Shown: piece by piece, positions 57,252-64,000 of the stretch
How positions within the stretch are numbered: the first letter of the stretch is position 1
Layout: each line of letters begins with the position of its first letter
DNA from: Codonopsis lanceolata
Taxonomy: Eukaryota; Streptophyta; Magnoliopsida; Asterales; Campanulaceae
Assembly (NCBI GenBank): GCA_013146195.2
Contig: CM028378.1
Span: forward strand, 38,710,108-38,774,107
Direction: 5' to 3'
DNA: 64,000 bases
Translations under genes and position numbers: made by a program
The notes under the pieces: model-generated
What the model was told of the DNA's origin: nothing
What the model saw: the letters and a program-made list of their open reading frames with translations, nothing else
Databases searched by the model: none

Positions 57252-57622
57252 TGTACGACTATTGCAGCTATAAATATCACATAGTAACTCTAGACAAAGC
57301 TACATACAACTGATGATAACCAAACACATGTTTTCAAATGGAGTCTTATATTAGACAATGACTTACGATAGTTTTTATTCATAGACATTGCATAAGACAT
57401 AATCAACAAAAAATGTTTTATCTAGAATTTGAAAGAAATTTTAAGATCAAATAGTATCAGTGACAATTTTGGAATCAAAAGAGTACCACCAGAATTGCCC
57501 TTTGAAAGAACTCAACCTTCGAAAACATGGTTTCTCAGTCTTATAACAATTAATCTCGTGTCATTGCATAATTCAAGTGAATAGACTATGTTACGAACCA
57601 ACATTATTTGAGTTCCAACCTT
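57252..57622 (-). pseudogene. Pif1-type helicase C-terminal remnant
   Basis: The minus strand reads, with stops and frame changes, VGTQIMLVRNI, LCNDTRLIVIRLRNHVFEG, NSGGTLLIPKLSLILFDLKI and SYAMSMNKN. These are counterparts of the plant Helitron helicase motifs around the final SFAMTINKSQGQS box. At least two stops lie inside. It is more decayed than the gene at 34273-39508 and belongs to a different Helitron lineage. Confidence 0.65.
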
Positions 57623-57750
57623 CAAATTTAACTCACAGTTTGAGATTTTAGAAAATATATAATTCAATTAAAATATTCACGAGTATGTGTCGTTCAAATT
57701 TAACTCACAGTTTGAGATTTTAGAATATGTAGTGTTCATTGATGTGATGT

Positions 57751-58976
57751 TGTTGGTCCTGAAATAGGCTCAATCTAGGCTAGAAGGGGGGTTGAATAGC
57801 CTAGTTGCGTTTTTATAAAAAACTTTTCAAAACACTTCTGAAAGAATTCTTAAAGAGATTTTACTAGAAGTGTTAATGCAGCGGAAAACTAAAGAAGTTC
57901 TGTACTGACTGATAAGCTGCTTTAGTATAGCACAGATTCAGTAGTGGCATTTGATAAGTAGCAGCAGTTATTAGAAAGGTAGAAACAAATCAGACAGTAC
58001 ACAGAATTTAGAAGTGGTTCGTACTGTGAATAGTACTACGTCCACTACCAAAGTGGTTAGCTTTGGATTTTAAAAGGTGCACTTGTTTATCCAATAGGTG
58101 TATAAGTAAGATCTCTAATGGATCGTGTACAAAATGAGTTTTCAACCAATTGTATAATGGTGAGAGAAACAATCAATGATTAACTGTTCTCTCATGTGCT
58201 AAAGTGAAGAACAGTTTTTAAAAGCAAACTAGATGAAGCTGAAATGGAGTAAAGACTGGCAGATCTGCAGCTTCAGGAAGTTTGGTGAAGTGTTAGTTCT
58301 TGTCCTTTTGATCTCTTGAATGCTTGAGAGTTGAAGATGAAGCTTGAATGTTTTATGCGCAAGAGTTATGTTTTCAGATCTTCAAGACTTGAATAAATAC
58401 CAGAGAGATCTTTTGGACCGTTGGACTGAGACAGAGGAGACTGTGTCCAACGTTCTATTGCATTAAATGCAATTCGGCGCTTTGGGGGATGTATGTGGCA
58501 CAGTCATCAGAGATGCAGTGTTTGCAGAGAAGACATTCCCGAATAGAGTAAGGTTTCAGGTTGCATGCTTTACAGCTATGAAAGTCTTATTAGCGAAAAG
58601 AGGTAATGTCTTCAGACTTCATGTTTCAGGAGACAGACTGGACAGTTGTCTGTATATATAGTTGACTTCTTTGGAGTGAAATCCGATGAATATATTTCGA
58701 CTAGATATTTCAAAAATATCTAAATAAGACGTTATGTGACATAATTCCATGTTTTGGCTAGTCTTGATTTTTCGCGCTTGAGCAGACTTCCAAGTCTGCT
58801 GTTCTTCCAAGGCTGCTGTTGAAGCCTGCTGATCCACGCCTAACTAACACTAAACAGTTCTAAACAACCTTGATTCTAAGACAGTTGCCACACTAATCGG
58901 TACGCAGACCTATTAGCCACTGTACAATAGAATCAAAAGATGACTCAACCAAATCTAGAACCTATGAGGGTCAACA
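57751..58976 (+). mobile_element. Solo LTR with perfect 5-bp TSD
   Basis: Begins TGTTGGTCCTGAAATAGGC and ends GAGGGTCAACA, with TG...CA termini in the short inverted repeat TGTTG/CAACA. GATGT lies directly on both sides (57746-57750 and 58977-58981). It shares CTACGTCCACTACCAAAG and AATGGATCGTGTACAAAAT with 40618-41881. No internal region or second LTR, so it is left by LTR-LTR recombination. It sits within the Helitron remnant at 57040. Confidence 0.88.
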
Positions 58977-59821
58977 GATGTAATTAAAAAAATAACATCT
59001 TAATTTTTATATGACTATTTAATTGAAACCACAAAAAAAATGTATCTCTTTCAACTACATAACTTATATGTTATATTTTAATTTTCAATTACATAAAGAA
59101 TTAACAAAAAAAATGTCACTCTAATTTGAACATGACATAAAGTTCTCGACATTCTTACTTATTTGTAATGGACCATCATAAAATGTATTCTTTTGTTTAG
59201 TTTGTTAAGTTTTGTCTTCTTTTCAGTTGTATAGTGTGCATTTATTTGATATTTACAAAATCCTAAGCATATATCAATTCATTTGCATATTGTCCGCTTC
59301 ATACATTGAATAAGTTTCATAGTGACACCGTGCCATAAGCACGAACACAAAATCGATCTATTGATAATTTAAACTAAGACGGACCCAAACTGAAAAAACA
59401 AACAAAGTCAGACCCATGAGTATTTTTTATTTGTTTTTTGTTTTAAATATTATAGAACTGTATTTCAAACTCTATTAAAAACAATCGTAAGTATTTTTAT
59501 TTACCTATTTTTTATTTATAATAATACTAAGTTATTCAATATTTTTGAATAAATACCATTTTTACGAATTATTTATATATATTGATTTTGTTTGTAATTA
59601 GTTATATGCACATGGACTTTATTTGACTTATGAATAGTTTGCATAGAAATGTGATTTCTACTTTATTTTTGTGTAATATCTAATAGTTATATGGCTTTGG
59701 TATACAATTAGTATATGCCATTTATATGTCATTTTCGAATTTAATTCTCCTAATAAAAAAAAGTAAACTCAATTGGAATAGTTTCTGTCAACATCATTGA
59801 ATGACATTTCTCAAATTCAAT

Positions 59822-59915
<94 letters not shown>
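59822..59915. repeat. (AT)n microsatellite
   Basis: About 95 bp of AT dinucleotides with one GTAT interruption near 59837. Confidence 0.93.
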
Positions 59916-59918
<3 letters not shown>

Positions 59919-59998
59919 AGAACATAAGTGATTCCATTTTTGAAAAGTGATTTTTGGCGGGAAATTTCTAAAATTTATGCACTTCTGTTTTTATATAT

Positions 59999-62150
59999 AC
60001 TACAACACAACCGTGTAACGCACTGTTCAATATTGATATAAATAAAGCAATATAAAATTTTAATAATAACCATATAACCGAATAATTATATGAAAAATCA
60101 CTAGTTCAATATGCATATAAAACAAATTATACAAAAATATGTTAATAAAAACAATAACTTTTTTCACATATCTTTAAATTGATATCGAAGTGACATGTCC
60201 TTGACCAAAACATTTTACTTTGTACAATAAAAATTGAAGTTAATCATAGAAAATTATAATCAAAGCATTTGTGCGATGCACTAAGCATATATTCATATCA
60301 ATAAAATAGTTAAAACTTTAGTGCTAATAAAATACACAAATGATTGCAACATAATGATTATGAGTTCGATGTGTAGAATTGAATATCATAATTTTGTAAC
60401 ATTAAAATTAAGATTATTTTGTTTGGCTCTCATGTAGAGTTCAATTAAAAATCTAAACGTATAAGAAAATTAATAGAAATAAAAAAATTAATGAAAATCA
60501 AGAGTCTTTAGGTTTAAAAATATTTTACCTTTGGAGAAAAAAAAATCAATTTATAGAATAAAAATATTAAGAATTTCAGTTCAATTCCAATTCTTATATT
60601 TTTCTAGATATAAACAATAAAATTTACATTGAAGCCCACAATTCCAATTCTAAACAATGGAATTGAGGTTCACTTTCTCTCATTTTATATTCTGGGGAGC
60701 CTCAACAAAATTTAAATTCACTGATGTATTTCTCGTATTAAAAAATGATATTAAAATATATACAAATAAATATATATAAATAAATGTTACATTAATGTTA
60801 AAAAATTGATAGCGCATATAATATCAGACAAAAGACAAATTGTTTGTGATATACTAACATGTTTTGTCATAAAACCTTAAAAATTACACTTTTCAAAATT
60901 GACAATTTTTACAAAATAATTTAAGTATTATGGTTCAATTTAAAAATTAGACATTAAGAAAAAATAATTAAAATAGTATATAACCTAGGAAAATAAAATG
61001 TAGGAGATGGGTCAAGGAAAATGAACAAAAAATTCAAACGATCGATGGATAGACATTGGAAAATTTGGTTTAAACCGTGCTATGGATAATTTTTGGACCG
61101 CGACCCGGTAAACACTCATAAAACCACGTTCTTTTAGGTGATGTATATAAACGAAAAGAAAACATTTTTGCCCTAGTTTCACCACACATTACAATTTTTT
61201 TACACATTTTTTTTGCAGCGATGGCCAATCCCAAGGTTACTACCTAAAGAAAGTCCGGCAAGGGAAACTATGACCACCGACTTACCGAAAACTTGTTGAT
61301 ATTCAGTGGCGGATCCAAAAATAAATCTCAGCTGTGTCACTAATGCTAACTATTACTTAAAAATAAAATTAAAATTAAAACAATGTCGTTTTATAGTGTA
61401 TAAATTAAAAAAAAAAACTTCAGCGGGGCACTTGCCCCCCAAGTCTAAGGCATAGATCCGCCACTGGATATATTCATGTTTCCAAAAATATTTCAAAAAC
61501 TCTGTTTAACTTCAAAACTCATTTATTAATTTTAATTCGTGATTTAGTTCAAATAACAAACAAATTCGATCTGAATATTGATTAATTTCATCATCAATAC
61601 TTTTTTATATCTGAATTTTTTAATATGTATGAGTAACTGAAAAATCAGAAATTATCGGGTTTCCATTTTTTTACATGTAGCTAGCTGTCTCAAAAAATTG
61701 GTCATATCTCAATTTATAGATATTTCTTACAATAATAACTTTGGTTATGATGAAATAGAAAAAGAAAAAAAATGTGATCTTGGTATTATTATTAATTGAT
61801 TGTCTTTGAATTAGTTTTACTTCAAAGCGTGTGTATATGATTTAATTTCAAAATCCTTATTTTATTCATCTTTATTTTTTTCTAGCTTGGATATTGATCC
61901 AAAGAAATTGACAAAAAAAAAACTTGGTTTTGTTATTTCTCATGTTTCTACTATGCATATTTTTCTTCATATACTAAATAAGAATGTGAAAAGGTTTTGG
62001 AATCATTTATCCAATCAACCATAATAATGACATTTTATATTTTCAATTTTCAATGCAAAAAATGGCTTATATACAAATTAGAAATGTTTCTAAATTTGGA
62101 AAGTCACTTTTGGCGGGAACTTTCCAAAACTTGCTCCTTTCTTTATATAT
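59999..62150 (-). mobile_element. Possible third old Helitron, minus strand
   Basis: Starts, in plus view, with CTAC and a GTGTAACGCAC-type palindrome after A. It ends near TTTTGGCGGGAACTTTCC (62110) plus TTTATATATATA. The terminal CTAG rule is broken (CTAC) and no coding remnant is seen, so this rests on motif position only. Confidence 0.25.
61304..61466. mobile_element. hAT-like MITE
   Basis: The left end CAGTGGCGGATCC and the right end GATCCGCCACTG are perfect inverted repeats apart from one extra base. Flanks TTGATATT and GATATATT agree at about 6 of 8 positions. 163 bp with a CCCC-rich segment near 61434 and no coding sequence. Confidence 0.75.
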
Positions 62151-62429
62151 ATATATATATATATTGTATTGTATTGTTTAATTACTAATGAGTAATAATT
62201 CTTTGGATGTTGTTTATTGACAACTTTGGGCCAATGATGTTTTAATAATTAGATGCATTTACATGGGGTTTTATTTTTTATTGAGTAGTCGTGGAAAAAT
62301 TATGATGCAAAAAATGTTGCCTCCCAAAATTTTCATATTGAGGTTCTATTCCGATCGTTTTATTTCTGATTTTAATTCCTCCTTTATCGAATAAAAAAAG
62401 AGGTAAGATATCTGCCTATTTAGTAAAGT

Positions 62430-62735
62430 ATGTTTTATTGTTCTATTTGTATTTGTTTATATTTTCATAACCAACATTTTATTATAGCTATGACGCCAGC
62501 ACAGAATATCGATAACAATCATATCTATCGATTTTCATCATTCCCAAGCACAAGTCTCTCACCAATTGTCGACTCATCGAATGACAAAGATAGTTCAATT
62601 CTATTTGATCCATTATTTCCGAATAAGAAAATTCGTTTAGATAAATCCCGACCACTTGCTCAATATAAAGTTGTAAATTACTTTTTTTTTTGTTATAATT
62701 TGAAAAAAATATATATGATAAGCAACATTCTCTAA
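62430..62735 (+). other. Unrecognised open frame
   Basis: A 101-codon plus-strand frame with a hydrophobic start and a Ser/Asp-rich middle (SSFPSTSLSPIVDSSNDKDS). No known motif. The part from MTPAQNID (near 62491) has more coding-like composition than its neighbours, so an exon remnant is possible. Confidence 0.2.
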
Positions 62736-62810
62736 GGGTGACTGTACAAAGTGGAACTCATATTTTGCTTCGAAATGGAAATTTTAAGTATTAACGTTAA
62801 TAATTTTATA

Positions 62811-63094
62811 CTCCATCCGTCCTGGATAAATGTTCTAGTGGGCAAAACAAAAGGATTAAGAAATGTAATTACTGATGTGTTGTAAAATATGTTGTGACAA
62901 TAATACCCATTACACACACATTCTCTCATTAGTTATATACCCATAGCATTCATTCTCTCTTTTAGATGTGCAATAATGATAGTATTAAATGAAATGCTAT
63001 ATTAGTAAGAATGATAGAAAATTTGTACACTAAAAGTTTTTAAGAACATTAGTTGGGACATCCTAAAATAGAAAGTAGTAATAGACGAAGGGAG
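62811..63094. mobile_element. Stowaway-like MITE
   Basis: The left end CTCCATCCGTCCTGGATAAA and the inverse of the right end CTCCCTTCGTCTATTAC are related, flanked by TA at 62809-62810 and 63095-63096. 284 bp, AT-rich, non-coding. Confidence 0.75.
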
Positions 63095-63096
63095 TA

Positions 63097-64000
63097 TCTT
63101 AGATTCATATAGCTTTTAAAATTTATTTATAAATTTATGTTCAGTATCATAAATATACAAGTGCGCAATTTTGCCACAACAACTATTCAGCTATATATTC
63201 TTTTAATTTTTTTTTCCTTAATATTTTGCTCAAGTGTAATTTAGTTTTATACCATGCATTTAACGCGCACGGGTACAAACACAAGGGTTTAAGTAATTAC
63301 ATTGAAAGATTTATTAGAAAGTTCACAAACTAGAACAAACACTCCACAAAAAAATCTGCATACAACTTCGTTATCAGAAGATAAACTATGCATCATAGAT
63401 CCATAAGTGGGCTCAAACCACTTGTTGTGCACAGCGAAAAAGTTTGCAAACAAATCAACTGAGTATAACAAGATCAATCACAAAGAGAAGAGAGATTGAG
63501 ACCAACGGATTGTCGAAATTTCATTAGAGTCAATCTTAAAACGTTCTAGATACAACTATATATATGGATACAATAGAAACCCTAAAACCATTAAAATAAG
63601 GAAACTGGACAAAACAACAAAACGGGACTAGGCGGTCTCCTACTCCTCAATATTAGGCGACCGCGCAAATTCCAGAAGCTTGGTCTGTAACAATAAGAGA
63701 AGGCGGTCACCTAGTCCTAACACTAAGCGACCACCTTGTCCAAAATCCGATGATCTGTATGGAACACATTTGCAGTATACAGTGTAACATACTATATTCA
63801 ATAACATACAAATTTTCTTTCTGGAAAAATGAAATGGACCCTGAAAGATTAAAAGAGAGGAGAGAGGAGGGGAGATGTTAGTTTCTTTATAAGGGGGGAG
63901 ATGTTTGTTTCTTCTGAAAAACAAACAGTAGAATTTTAAATCAAGTGAAAATCCAAAAAGTTAACAGTGTGAGTAAAGGACTTTTTCAAATTACTCATGC
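63097..64000. other. Intergenic DNA at the window end
   Basis: No gene recognised. Two phrases close to AGGCGGTCNCCTA (63631 and 63702) and GGCGACCGCGC (63655) form a small imperfect repeat. GCGCACGGGTACAAACACAAG (63264) resembles the Helitron 3' subterminal consensus but lacks CTAG. Confidence 0.35.

Larger units (their letters stand above)
57040..59998 (-). mobile_element. Second Helitron, decayed, probable extent
   Basis: On the minus strand CTAG (57043-57040) precedes T and is preceded by the palindrome-like ATGCAACGTACGAATGCAT. A helicase C-terminal remnant lies 0.2-0.6 kb inside. The right edge is inferred from TTTTTGGCGGGAAATTTC (59954) and TTTATATATA (59989-59998), the 5'-subterminal motif also seen at 13782 and 62111. 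A solo LTR (57751-58976) interrupts it, and a plus-strand piece of the small Helitron family ends near 59358. Confidence 0.45.

Noticed and set aside
63240..63290. A further Helitron 3' end (GCGCACGGGTACAAACACAAG)
   Set aside because: Similar to the subterminal consensus but lacks CTAG and a following T at the right place.

Overview
The window is nuclear DNA from a flowering plant, most likely a eudicot. It is AT-rich, has intron-containing coding remnants, and is packed with plant-type transposable elements: Copia, Helitron, PIF/Harbinger, Mutator-like, hAT, Stowaway, tRNA-derived SINE and TRIM. The species cannot be named from the sequence. Only one gene looks intact and host-encoded: a two-exon SAM-dependent methyltransferase of the leucine carboxyl methyltransferase family (46180-47931). 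Almost everything else is mobile DNA or gene pieces carried by it.

Layout. 1-3838: unassigned AT-rich DNA and an LTR-like stretch. 3848-5345: Mutator-like element (MULE) with an exact 9-bp target-site duplication (TSD), carrying a LINE fragment. 5770-8695: Pack-MULE-like element with inverted arms of about 320 bp around a broken RING-finger/kinase-like gene fragment. 10998-15000: Helitron remnants, two small Helitrons head-to-tail, long AT microsatellites. 15271-20266: a second long-arm MULE, a foldback MITE, minisatellites and a hAT element. 20491-23356: a nest in which a TRIM sits inside a small LTR element, itself inside a larger inverted-repeat element that also took a MITE. 25380-27080: a degenerate tandem array with locally inverted units. 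27533-28310: a small Helitron and a SINE with a 17-bp TSD.

29436-about 44376 is a large minus-strand Helitron with a decayed Rep-helicase gene (39508-34273) and proline-rich exons. Inside one of those exons sits a complete but broken PIF/Harbinger element (30101-33925) with transposase and Myb-like genes, matching terminal inverted repeats (TIRs) and a TAA TSD. A solo LTR and an endo-beta-mannanase exon fragment lie in the 5' part. About 670 bp of DNA immediately left of the Helitron is repeated at 44377-45057, where the copy reads straight across the empty A|T insertion site.

45058-53075: the methyltransferase gene and, 0.6 kb downstream, a young Copia element with 174-bp LTRs, unusual TA...CA ends and an exact TTAAT TSD. 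It is disabled by a frame change, a stop codon and a lost catalytic residue. 53076-64000: an RPA-like fragment, a TIR element built from CGCGGT-containing repeats, a second Helitron helicase remnant interrupted by a perfect solo LTR, AT microsatellites, a hAT MITE and a Stowaway MITE.

How the parts relate: the elements form several nests, so relative insertion order can be read directly. Several have picked up host or foreign gene pieces (RING/kinase, mannanase, LINE). No bacterial-type system, CRISPR array, rRNA or functional tRNA gene is visible. No wholly new enzymatic system is evident. The most unusual points are the Helitron flank duplication, the RING-bearing Pack-MULE and the TA...CA Copia element with a well-phased CCCAAAG heptamer at its gag/pol frame change.
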